Origin: Antedon mediterranea
Lineage: Eukaryota; Echinodermata; Crinoidea; Comatulida; Antedonidae
Length of the DNA: 64,000 nt
Reading direction: 5' to 3'
NCBI RefSeq assembly: GCF_964355755.1
Contig: NC_092680.1
Coordinates: forward strand, 13,061,001 to 13,125,000
The translations under genes and the position numbers were made by a program. Shown here piece by piece: positions 11,945 through 23,900 of this stretch (position 1 is the stretch's first letter; every line of letters starts with the position of its first letter). Under the pieces are notes generated by a model, which searched no databases, was not told the origin of the DNA, and saw nothing but the letters and a program-made list of their open reading frames with translations.

Positions 11945-12789
11945 GTTCAATTGTAGACCTGGTAGAAATCAATTAAAAGTATCATGTGCAGGCTTTTGTA
12001 ACCCTTGTCCAGCTCTTTTTAACCCACAACTTACAGTACACCTAGTAGGTCTACTTAACATTGGATTATAGTTCAATAGCCCATCTATACCGTTAAGTTG
12101 TACTGAGGCGTGGCTATTGTACAAACCTGTCCAACCGATTTCTTCTAATATTTTACATCACAAAGCATCGTTTGTGTTTTGACGCATCGTTGACGTTGCA
12201 GATCATACTATGGTTCAATCCTGTACCGGTTTGTGTTAGATATTTTACTACTGTAATACTTATATTAGAAATATTAAAGATGTATTGCCCCCCCAAAAAC
12301 ATGAAAAATTAAGATTAATTAAATCAGACTTTGAATATGTGATTTTGTAGTTTTAATAAAGTTAATCACTTCAGTAGAAAAAAAACCAACAAAAAATAAT
12401 GTTTTTAGTCGCGTGGACGCGACTCTATAGTTCACTATGTCGGTCGGTCTGTCTGTCGGACCGGTATCACTATGCGTTTTAGCACGCGACTTATGGCTGT
12501 TGGCCTTGTTACTTATAAAATGACAAAATAAGCTGATCTAGAAGCACGGTCCCGTGTTGAACCTTATAATAAAATAAATTCGTTAATTTGAATAGGACGG
12601 TCATGGTAAATTAACGATACGCGCTAATCATTACAATAAATTTATAAACTTCTCAAATACCACTTTTATCTGTTTTCTATTTCATACGTATCCAAACCCG
12701 AGTAACTCGCCAATTACAGGATGGATAATTATTAATTTATAATTTATTATGCTTATAAACTAAGTCTCATTTGAGGCTTAGGCAGTGGA

Positions 12790-12900
12790 GTTGAAAGAGG
12801 CGTGGGTGCACTAGGTCAGGATTGAACCCCGGACCTTGGGATTGGAAGGCACGCACGATAACCAGCAAGCTTGTCCTTTACCATGTTTGACTGCGCCCGT
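12790..12900 (-). mobile_element. Possible tRNA-derived SINE fragment
   Basis: On the minus strand a polymerase III B-box-like GGGGTTCAATCC lies near 12815-12830, preceded by a weak A-box region (GCTTGCTGGTTATCGTGCG). It does not fold into a full tRNA cloverleaf by eye. Low confidence. Confidence 0.35.
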
Positions 12901-12977
12901 ACCTTATAATATACAGCGCCCCGTACTCTATCTACAGCGCCCCGTACTCTATCTACAGCGCCCCGTACTCTATCTAC
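12900..12977. repeat. 21-bp tandem repeat, three copies
   Basis: Three copies of AGCGCCCCGTACTCTATCTAC, identical apart from the last edge. Confidence 0.85.
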
Positions 12978-13504
12978 AACCATGTAACATCATCATGTAG
13001 ACAATTTATATAAAAAAATCTCAGTCCCTTTTTTCCATTGTTTTAACGATAATCTATAAATCTGTATGTTGACAAACAAAAAATTAAAAACGTTAATCAA
13101 ATGCTACTACAATTTTTATTTACAATGTACAATTCCTTTTACAAAGAACTCATAAAAGGTGAGATATAGGTATAATAAACATCAATATTTCTTGATTCTA
13201 CAACCCAACTTAAGGAAATATTTAACACTGATACACTGACATTACAGTACTATACTATTCAAAATCATATTCAACGTAATTTGGGTTAACATTTGCTCGT
13301 ACACTTTTTATTGTACCTGTGCATGAAAACATACTTCAGATATTTGAAGATTTGAAAACTTACAAAATGTATATCTTCTCAGAAATATTAAAAATTTAAA
13401 TTTAAGCAAAAAAGAAGAGAACTCTAAATTAAAATATTAGTGTATTTACATTGGTGAACTTTTGCTATAATATTTAATCTCTATTCATTGTCATGATTTG
13501 TTGG

Positions 13505-14532
13505 TCACTTTGTCTGGTCAACTCTGTTGGACACTGTGTTGGTCACTTTGATGGTCACCTTTTCTTGTAGCTTTTATTTGAAGATCATGACACTTATAAT
13601 ATTCCCAGTCTGCATTATCCTCGAAATGATTTCAGAGTTTGCTAAAAAAAATATAACAAAGTTAATTTACTTCTACCACATAGACTTCTTAACTACTAGT
13701 ACTAAATGCCTGTTAGTCAGTCAAGCCTATAGTCACACAATACATTATACAAAATCAATGGTGATACTACTGACAGAAACAGCTGGATGACCAGTTTACC
13801 CAAATTAAACTAGATAAAAGAAAGATAGTTTCTATTGGAAACAAGATGGTTAAAATAAAACTGTGGAGGACGATGTTCAAGTAATTTAATATTTGCACCT
13901 GTACAACTGCGTTGATGTGGTGTGATGTGATGAATCGATCTTTTATGGCAACCGCCTCTGTATTCGCATCCTTTGCTAGTCTTTTCAGGAATAACATATA
14001 ATTCAAAAATATCTAAAAATAAAGCAGAAAACAAGAGAATGAGATTTGAACCATAGCACTCACTTGTGCCTGGCTGAGCCTTTCATCTGACCCGGTGGTG
14101 TGGTAATAATATCAATAGGCATAAGCCTACCTACTCTAGTTTAGGGCCAGGCCTACTTAACTAACTACTGGCACTGCTACTACCTAGGCCTACTATTTAC
14201 TAGGCACGGCCTAGGCAGGCGGGTAGAGGAGGTAAGCCTAGCCACTGTACTAAGTAGGCTAAACATAAACACACAAATAGGCCTAGCTATGCTTATTTTT
14301 AGTACTAGGCATAGTTCAGTACTAGGCCTAGGCTAGCTAGGCCTAGGCCTAGACTAGAGAGGAAATGTAAAAAAGAGAGAAACCATGTCACACACATGTG
14401 TAAATGGATGGAGAAACATCAAAACAAAATGCTAAAACTAACCAGTAATTCTGTGCTTTTACCAATTCGCAATTTGCTATCATATTTTTTAACAACTTTC
14501 TTTATACGTGTACGGGGACAGAATCGCTTCAT
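13505..14532 (-). CDS. CENPW: CENP-W, histone-fold centromere protein
   Basis: Exon 1, 14532-14443, gives 30 codons starting MKRFCPRTRIKK and ending RIGKSTELL. Exon 2, 14012-13899, gives 38 codons with IFLNYMLFLKRLAKDANTEA and FITSHHINAVVQ. Both junctions are phase 0 with good GT and AG. The pattern K(L/P)RLEKSGDLLxxLNxxLFxxRLAxxA of vertebrate CENP-W is matched along both exons, including the histone-fold helices. The protein pairs with CENP-T in the constitutive centromere network and helps build the kinetochore. The last exon is not certain: a 66-base candidate at 13570-13505 would add 21 codons and give 89 residues (human about 88), but its acceptor is weak and the residues do not clearly resemble the usual basic tail. 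The gene is divergent from DSCC1, 380 bp away. Confidence 0.8.
14100..14360. repeat. AGGCCTA-rich cluster
   Basis: Many copies of the palindromic TAGGCCTA/CTAGGCCTAG motif with TAGTACTAGG variants, inside CENPW intron 1. Similar clusters are at 15050-15275 and 53240-53410. It looks like a simple-sequence-like expansion, not a gene. Confidence 0.7.
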
Positions 14533-14912
14533 GTTGTAAAATAAATTAATTAGGCCCAGGTGTTTTCTTCTTTGCTAGCCTAGGCTAGATGCTCCTTCCA
14601 GCAGGCCAACAACAGTTCGTTTTCAAATTAACCGGGGTTCCGTACCGTACTGGTCGCTGGCACCGCGCGCGAAATGAAGTAGTCACAAACAGAATCCTAA
14701 GGCTACGTACAGCCTAATAATTTTCGTTCAACATAATATTTTAATTACAATAAAAAATAAACTATAAAATAATATATTTTACTCGCATTATATTATCTAT
14801 TTGTAATACTTCTTTTATAAATATTATTCATTTTATGTTTGTTTTGTTAAAAACTAATTATTGAAGAGGGTCAATGTGTGTTCACTGAACCGTGAAATAA
14901 AAACAAAAGGGT
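14533..14912. promoter_or_regulatory. Candidate bidirectional promoter CENPW/DSCC1 with E2F-like sites
   Basis: The 380 bp between the two start codons is the only spacer, so both genes must start transcription in or near it. It holds a GC-rich patch (14640-14680) with GCGCGCGAAAT at 14665-14675, and GGCGCGAAAT at 14915-14924 overlaps the first DSCC1 codons. GCGCGAAA is the reverse complement of TTTCGCGC, the E2F consensus. No TATA box position stands out. The rest is AT-rich (14740-14850). Confidence 0.6.
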
Positions 14913-17900
14913 ATGGCGCGAAATCTTAGGTAGGAATCTGTCTTTAGGCTAGGCTATTATCAAAGCATTTTATATGATATTTCAGCAACAATACTATATT
15001 TTAATTAATATTCCTGGCTCCCGCATAACCTATATCATTGTTTTTGTTAGTTAGGCCTACTAGCTGTCTGCTGCTTCTAGCAAAAAAAGCCTGTACTTGG
15101 TCCTAGGCCTAGTAGTAGTAAGTAGGCCCCGGGCCTAGCCAGCTAGGCATAGGGTTAGGTAGTAGCTGGCTACTAACTAGCTAGGCCTACTACTACTAAC
15201 TGGCCTAGGTAGTAGGGCCCTATAATATTAGCTAGGCCTCCTGTAGAGGAGGCTAGGCCTAGCCTAGTTACAGTTCAGTATGCCCAACTATATATATACT
15301 GTATATATATAAATGTTCGGTTCAATGTAACCGTCTAGAAAGTGCTCAATACGGTAAAGTAGAGCTAAAATATACGTTAAGTCTGGAAGAGAAGTAAAAA
15401 CTACAGTTTGGTCTCTACAGGCTTGTTTCGTGAGTCGTGCAACTCACTCATCAGGAGACTATAATGAGAAGAATCAATTACAACGCTGCTTATAAGCACA
15501 TTTACTTGTAGAATTAGCATTTACAGGTGATATGTTTTGGAATGTCAGCTGTTACGTAACAATGCTTTCTTTCTGTGCCGGCAGGCGGACACAAGTTCGT
15601 TACGTTTGTTTAATGTCGATAATTCAGGGTGGCGGATGATAAATAATTTCTCTTTGAGGCAGAGATTGCATTTTTTGTTTGCGCTACTATATGCTTTAGT
15701 AGATGTCAAGATGCGCCATGAGATTGTATAGTCTGTGTTATTGTCCTTGAGTGTCCAAATATGTTTACTGAGTTCAGTTGAGTTTCTAAAACGTGAATTA
15801 CGGAATGATGAGGTGTGATTTCTGTATCGTGTTTTAAAATCATTTTCAGTTAGTCCGATATAAGTTTCCGAGGTGGATTTGTCTTTGCGTGTAACTGTGG
15901 CTTGGTATATTACAGATGATTGTAAGCAATTTCCGCTTAGCGGGCATGTGTTTTTCTGTCGGCAGTTGCATGTTTTGTTTTCTTGCGTGTTTTCCACGGA
16001 TGTTGTTTCGGGCTGGTTGAGTATTCTCTTGTTGTGACTGTCTATTATCTGTTTCATATTCTTCATACAACTGTAGCTAATCTTGATAGTGTTTCGGTTG
16101 AAGATTTTTCTTAGTTTGTTATCTTTTGGAAAATGTTTGTCTACTAGGGATAGGAATTTCTGTCCAATGTTTGTGCTGACACAAATTTCTACAAACTTGA
16201 CCCACCGACGTATAACAACCTCCTAGAAGAAAACATCACCAAATCATACAAGAAAGCAGAACCTGCACTCGTACAGACGATTCATAGAAAAAACAAAAGT
16301 ATTGCAACAAAATTGAACATCGCTGACAGAGTGGATACAACTGCAAATAAAGATGCTTTCATAACACTCAAAGACCACAAACCGAACTTCACTAACAAAC
16401 CTAATTGCCGATTAATAAACCCGACCAAATCAGAGATAGGCAAGATAAGCAAAACTATACTCGATCGTATTAACAGCAAAATTATATCAAAACTTCGCAC
16501 CAATCAATGGAAAAATACCTCATCGGTCATCGAATGGTTTAAGAGCATCGACAAGAAACAACAACACAACTTTATATGCTTCGACATCGTAGAATTTTAC
16601 CCCTCTATCAGCAATGACCTGCTGAATAAAGCACTAGACTTCGCTAAAAGATACGATGATATTACCAACGACGAAAGAGACATCATCGTACATACCAAAA
16701 AATCAGTACTATCACACAAACAGCAACCATGGCAAAAGAAAGGCCCCACAGCATTCGATGTGACTATGGGTAGTTATGATGGCGCAGAAACATGTGAACT
16801 TGTTGGAAGCTTCCTGTTACACCAATTACAACAGAAACTAGGAATCAACATAGGACTTTACAGAGATGACGGCCTTGCAGTCACAGACACCACACCTAAA
16901 AGCACAGAAAATATTAAAAAAGACATATGCCAAATATTCAAAGATAACGGCCTACGCATTACCATAGAAGCAAACAAACAAGTCATCAACTTCTTAGACG
17001 TCACACTCAACCTAGCGAAGAACACATACCAGCCCTACACCAAACCAAACGCCACGTTACAGTATATCCATCAACAAAGTAACCACCCACCGACCATCCT
17101 AAAGAATATACCCGCCGGAATAAACAGACGACTCTCGTCCTTGTCATCCGACAAGAATTCATTCGACCAAGCCCCTACTGTATACCAAAAAACTCTCAAC
17201 GACAGTGGATACCAGTACACACTAAAATACGAGCCGGTAACCCAGACAAGACGAAAAAACAGACAACGAAAAGACATTCTGTGGTACAACCCACCGTTCA
17301 GCAAAAACGTCAGCACAAACATTGGACAGAAATTCCTATCCCTAGTAGACAAACATTTTCCAAAAGATAACAAACTAAGAAAAATCTTCAACCGAAACAC
17401 TATCAAGATTAGCTACAGTTGTATGAAGAATATGAAACAGATAATAGACAGTCACAACAAGAGAATACTCAACCAGCCCGAAACAACATCCGTGGAAAAC
17501 ACGCAAGAAAACAAAACATGCAACTGCCGACAGAAAAACACATGCCCGCTAAGCGGAAATTGCTTACAATCATCTGTAATATACCAAGCCACAGTTACAC
17601 GCAAAGACAAATCCACCTCGGAAACTTATATCGGACTAACTGAAAATGATTTTAAAACACGATACAGAAATCACACCTCATCATTCCGTAATTCACGTTT
17701 TAGAAACTCAACTGAACTCAGTAAACATATTTGGACACTCAAGGACAATAACACAGACTATACAATCTCATGGCGCATCTTGACATCTACTAAAGCATAT
17801 AGTAGCGCAAACAAAAAATGCAATCTCTGCCTCAAAGAGAAATTATTTATCATCCGCCACCCTGAATTATCGACATTAAACAAACGTAACGAACTTGTGT

Positions 17901-20900
17901 CCGCCTGCCGGCACAGAAAGAAAGCATTGTTACGTAACAGCTGACATTCCAAAACATATCACCTGTAAATGCTAATTCTACAAGTAAATGTGCTTATAAG
18001 CAGCGTTGTAATTGATTCTTCTCATTATAGTCTCCTGATGAGTGAGTTGCACGACTCACGAAACAAGCCTGTAGAGACCAAACTGTAGTTTTTACTTCTT
18101 TTCCAGACTTAACGTATACTGTATATATATATATATATATATAAACACATCAGGCAAAGAACATTATATTTATTGAGTATTATAGTATTGTATACAACAT
18201 TTCTTATCTACAATCTTGTCTTGAGATACAGATATGTTTGAGTCAACATTCACAAAACAACTTCAAATGGCAGTAGCTGTCTCTGCTGGTCCACACCCCT
18301 GGCCTAAACTATAGGAAGTTCTTTAATTTTATGGCAACATATTTTATATGTTCTTGAACTTCTTGTAAAATGTTTTCCTAGTAAAAGCTATACATAGAAA
18401 TATAAATACTATTAATACAGTTTTGGTTGTTAAATTTAAAAGTCTAAATGAATTTTTAATAGTTACATATTAACCCAACAACGTGTTTGTATTATTTTTA
18501 AAGGACACTCGAAGAAGTGCAGGAGATTGCCACATTTGCTAAGCTAGATAGCTCTGACACAGTAGGCCTTTCACAATGCCTTTATTTCTCCGAAGATTTA
18601 AACCCCTCTGGGATGAAGCTTATGGAAGTTGACAATAATCTTTTAGATGTTTTAAAAGAAGGACAGAGGTAAGATTATCAAGTTCTTTTCCTCTGGTCAA
18701 GGTGGACACTGGATGAGAGAATCCCTTGATCAATGTTAGGACTGATCAAGGTGCTTTAAACAGTCCTGGCTTTGTTTGTATCAAACCTGTTAGTGGCGGT
18801 AATTATCGCTGTTTGTTTCGATTGAATAAAATAAAATAAAAAATCAATTATTCATTTTTTGTTAAATTGAAATATATGAAAGGATCATTAATGATATTGT
18901 GTCAATATTTTAGGCTTATCATTCGAGGCGAGAAGACAGACCATGCTGTTCTATGTACAGATAATAAAACATATGATCTGAAATTAGCAGAAACAACAAA
19001 TGCTTTACTACTAGTTCCAGATGGCGTAACACCAAGTAAATCTCTGGATGACAACAGAAGTCTTAAACATCAGCAAGTAAGTCACAGGTTATTTCTTAGA
19101 CATGAGGTATTGCAAACAGCCCATTATTGTCCTAATAATAAAGTTATCTATCGATTGAAAAAAAACATAAAGAAATATTGTCCCCCTCAATTTTTTTTTT
19201 TATTAATTTTTTCATGAATGTGCCATTTTAATGTCACATAATAGTTATTCACTTTGACCAAAAACTGGAAAAAAAAATATTTACCAGAAAAAAATGTATG
19301 GTAATTTAAAGCAAATAAATTGTCTGTCATGACAATGGTTTTTGGTTAAAATTAACCATTTCTTGTTTTTTTTATAAGTGAAATAATATTTATTTTTTTT
19401 TTTTTTTAAAGAAGTGAATAACTTTTTTAAACTGCAAAATGGTCTATTTAAAGTCTGATTTTATTATTTTTTATTTTTCATGTTTTTGGGAGACAGTACA
19501 TTTTAACAATTACAAGGCAATAACTAAAAGCTAAACATGCTATGTTTTTATTATTTATTATCATGATCAATCATGATCATCATCTTCACGATCATCATCA
19601 TCATCATGAACATCATCATGATCGTCATCATCATCATGATCGTCATCATGATTGTCATCATCATCATCATCATGAACATCATCATGAACATCATCATCAC
19701 AATCATTATCATCATGCTCATCTTCATCATGATCATCATCACGATCATTAATATCAGATTATCACCATCATCATCATCTTCATCATGAACATCATCATCA
19801 GATTATCATCAGATTATATTATAATAATTATCATCATCAGATTATCATCATCATCATCATCATGTGAGGAAGAAGACGCTATAAAATCTGTACACACTCA
19901 CAAGGTGCATACAGTAATCTAATGTTACCTGTTGCCATATGTATTTCTTACAACTTTTGTAAATGTTAAATTGCTATGTTGTGTTTATGTACATAGGTTT
20001 CTGGTCTAGTCCATACTTATTTTGAACTTAAACCAGCTCGACCAAAACTTAAGAAAATCTACAAAATGTTGGAAGATTTTGAATATGAAGGATCAGTAGA
20101 AGAGAATGAGAAAGAGTTGACAGGACGCTTATATAGCATAACAGATCTACTAGATATAGTGCAAGCCAGTGAGCAAGAGATTATCAGGCAGTTGAACGAA
20201 ATACAAGCATGTAATGTTAAAGGTTGGTATGGACATGCTACAGAACTTATATGTCCAGCCCTTCAATTGTATGTGTGTTCAGGGCTATAGCAAGACGGTC
20301 ACCTCATCTAAAATTAAACAATTTCATCTCTGCCCATCCCCTGCCACAGCTCAAATACTTTATAATTATATTATTCATTTATCTGTTTTTAACCTTGTGT
20401 TACAGTTCTGGCCTTTACACATATATGCTACCCAGTACTAAAATAAAGTAGTATCTTTGGTGTGTCCGATTGGCTTGACTAAGAATTTGTTTGTGGTTGG
20501 TTAAAGGTTATTGGAGATTGTTGAGTTTTGAGTACAAGTCACGTGTTCTTACTTGCATACTTAACTTGGTGGAAGAAAATTCATGGCATTTATCAGCTGT
20601 TCCTCTACAAGATGTTTTAAATATGCTGGACTACTTAGAACCAAGGTGTAGTATTATTATTACTAATCAGGCACTTTCAGTCAGAGGAAGAATGGCAAAG
20701 GGTTTCCTACTTTCTACGATGTTTATCAGATAATCTATTCTGTTTTGACAACTCTTGTAACATGACCACAGTCCTGATTTTGCCATTTTTCCTTTAACTG
20801 CTTTCCCCTAACTGCTTTCCCCTTCAATCTTGTATATCAGGACATAGGCAAAATTTGACAATGGCTCGGGCAGAATGGGTGTTAGACTGAAACCCCTATA

Positions 20901-23900
20901 TGGCTGTTTTTCTTGCACATAAAATGCATTATAAATAGGACCTATATGAGTGTTTATTAATGCAAATGTCTAGAAAAACACAGGGATTAAGCATGGCATA
21001 TTTTTATTATACTTGTATATTGTTAACTCTTTTTTAGATTAAGGGGGTTTGCTGTAAAAGGGGGTTCACCCAAAAAAAACAAGACCTTCCCTGCCTATTG
21101 GCCTGCTTTTAATGTGTACAATTGTACAAAACTAAAATCCATTGAGGTGTGTACATATACTATCCGTATCAATACAATACTTGATAAAATGTATTTTTGT
21201 GCGACCTTGTAATTAAGCCTTCACTTCAATTATAACATCCAAGATGGCAGCTCCCGTGAATATGTAAATGTGAGAGCAGGCAAATCTCTTTTAACACTTT
21301 TTTCATTTATGTAATGTTTTTATATTTGTTTGCACTACCCATCATACCGGATGTATTATTATGTAATATACTCTTTACTGCCCTCTAGGTGTATTCTGAA
21401 GCACATTCTTGAGTGCTACAGTGAAAAATCAAAGCAGTTAACAGACTCTGCAGGTATTTACAGAATCTGATTATATATAGTTATGTCATTTCGCAATATT
21501 TATTAAATACATTGTAACAATCAAACTGCATAATTAAAATTTATTGATATTGAAAAATATGAAAAGATATTAATAGACTCTGCAGGTATTTAGAGAATTT
21601 GATTATAATTATATTGTCATTCTAGCACAATAGACATTTTTTATTAAATTGAAACAATCAAACTGCATAATTAAAATTGATTGATATTGAAAATTATGAA
21701 AAGATAATAATAGTGTGGTTTTTATTGTAATTATTAATATAAACTGTTTTTCATTTTAAACAAATCTCACTAAAGCTGAAATGTAAAAACTAAATAAATT
21801 AGTATAAAATAATATAATAAATTTTGTAAAATCCTTTTAAAATGTTTAAAATTTCACACAATGATGCACAATAATACACTATACATTATTTGTTACCCAA
21901 TACAGGTAATGGTGTGCTTCAAAGTCATTATGAAAAAATAAGTTAATGTTAAAATGTGTTTTCCCCCTAAAAAAATAATTTAAAACATTTTTTTGTGTTA
22001 AATATGCCATTTTTAATATCGCATAATAGAAATCCATTTTGAACAAATATTGAATCGAAAAAAAAAATTATTTACCTGAAAAAAACTAATTTAAAGCAAA
22101 AAATAGTCAATGCCAATGGGTTTTTGGTTGAATTTGACCATTTTTATTGTTTAATTAAAACTTTTTTTTTACAGAAGTGATTAACTTTATTAAAACTACA
22201 AAATAACCTATTCAAAATATGATTTAATTAATCTTCATTTGTCATGTTTTTGGGGGACAATACATCTTTAAATAAATTTTTTAAGACACAGATCATAAAT
22301 ATTTGCTGCATTGTTTCTCCGGGTGCAGGTCAAGTCGGCCCCAAACCGTCTCGGCCAAAGTCAAGTCGGCCCCACGTCAAGTCGGCCCCAAATCAACTCG
22401 GCCTCAAGTCAACTCGGCCTCAAGTCAACTCGGCCAAAAACTAATCGGTCAACTCGTCCACAATAAAGTATGGAACGCAAAAAGTGCTTAATATTATTAT
22501 GATTATTACTATCCACTCTTTAAAAAAAATTAAGAAATAAGAAAATAAAAAAATGATATCATTGCCGATATGAATAGAAGTACCCGCGTTTTACAAAAAC
22601 ACGTGCAGGTACCACATTTTAGTAAATCGAAGACCATCATGGAGCTATTATAAATCCATGGTTCCACCATTTGGCCATAGAAAAATGATCGTACTGTACA
22701 TATCGTTTTTGTCCATGATTTGCGTTTAAAAAAAAGTGGAATCCCCCGGTCAGCAAAAACACGTAGCAGTTGTAGATATCGAAATAGCTGCCAAAGGCAC
22801 AGGGAGGCGCAACTACGAATTGGTTTCAGATGTTGTCGCCTAATCAAATGCATACACTGAAGAAATCTACGCGTGATTCAACCATAGAGTTAACATTAAT
22901 TAATACCTCAATGATTCAACCAAACAATCCAACCAAACAATCTTATTACACCTAATATATGTCCTCGCATATCGGACATGTTTATTGAATTTTGACGCAC
23001 GAACGAACATACGCGCCCACGTACGTGCATCATCATATTGGGTGTATGCCTACAATGTGTTCCTATTTATTATCTAAATGTTCATATTGTAATCATTAAT
23101 AATAGTATGAATGCTAGCTTATTAATCAATTGTTTGTTATGCGCAATTTCAGAACAATTTGTGCAATTTGAAGTTTGATTAAACGTAAATAAAGAAAAAT
23201 TGGTGAAATCCTCCTTTTTTTTTTTTTTCTAAAAGTATTTGTCTAAATATTAATATTCATTAAAAGTCAGAATTATTCATAGGTAATAAAATGTGAAAAA
23301 ATATTATGCACCTTTTGCCGAGTTGACTTGAGGCCGAGTTGACTTGAGGCCGAGTTGACTTGGGGCCGACTTGACTTGGGGCCGACTTTTGGCCGAGACG
23401 GTTTAGGGCCGACTTGGATCGAAATCGTTTCTCCAATAAGGAATGTTAAACGGAATACTCTCGTTATATTAACTTATATATGACAAAAACATTGATACCA
23501 TTTGTCTCTGATTGAACTTGCTTGTACCTTCAGGGCTTATTCAGTTTATTCCACTTTTTATATTTAAACAACTGCTGTGAAATTTAAACAAATACTTGAA
23601 ATGGAAGTAAGTAACCTATGAACAAACATTCGAAATATGAAACAACAGCTGTTTACACATGTTTTTCAGAATCGTTTGTATACGCTATAAATGAAGATAA
23701 AGTGTGTCAGCATTATGCAGAGGAGCTGTTGAGGAACGCAGGCAAGGTATGGATAAAAGTACTATTGCTTGCTTACCAATCCCAGAGTCATTGATTCAAA
23801 TCCTGTTAGAATTTCAGAATTTTTCTGATGAAAATGAAAGATGAAATATATGTGCGATGTGGTTTAAACAGCTAGGTTTCATGGTTTGAAAATAAAATAA

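Larger units (their letters stand above)
11945..13504. other. Intergenic: between mosaic gene start and CENPW 3' end
   Basis: Probably contains the promoter of the minus-strand mosaic gene just right of 11944, but no clear core motif was recognised. A partial family A MITE begins at 12278 (after TTAA, AGATGTATTGCCCCCCC). It is interrupted after about 12400 by a short GTCGGTCGGTCTGTCTGTCGG-containing insert and resumes with ACTTATAAAATGACAAAATAA at about 12511. The block 12780-12900 looks like a tRNA-derived SINE on the minus strand. The stretch 13000-13500 is AT-rich and featureless. Confidence 0.5.
15371..18118 (+). mobile_element. Penelope-like retroelement with 810-bp inverted arms
   Basis: The left arm 15371-16180 is the reverse complement of 17309-18118, equal in length with one mismatch seen (opposite 18100). 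Between them, 16181-17308 is unique and codes for the reverse transcriptase. The left arm thus repeats, backwards, the 3' UTR, hammerhead and GIY-YIG part of the same element, replacing the true 5' end. Inverted or partial duplications at the 5' side are known for Penelope-like elements. It sits in DSCC1 intron 1, in the gene's orientation, and looks young. Confidence 0.9.

Noticed and set aside
19542-19788. His-rich and Met/Ile-rich open frames
   Set aside because: Translation of an ATC microsatellite.
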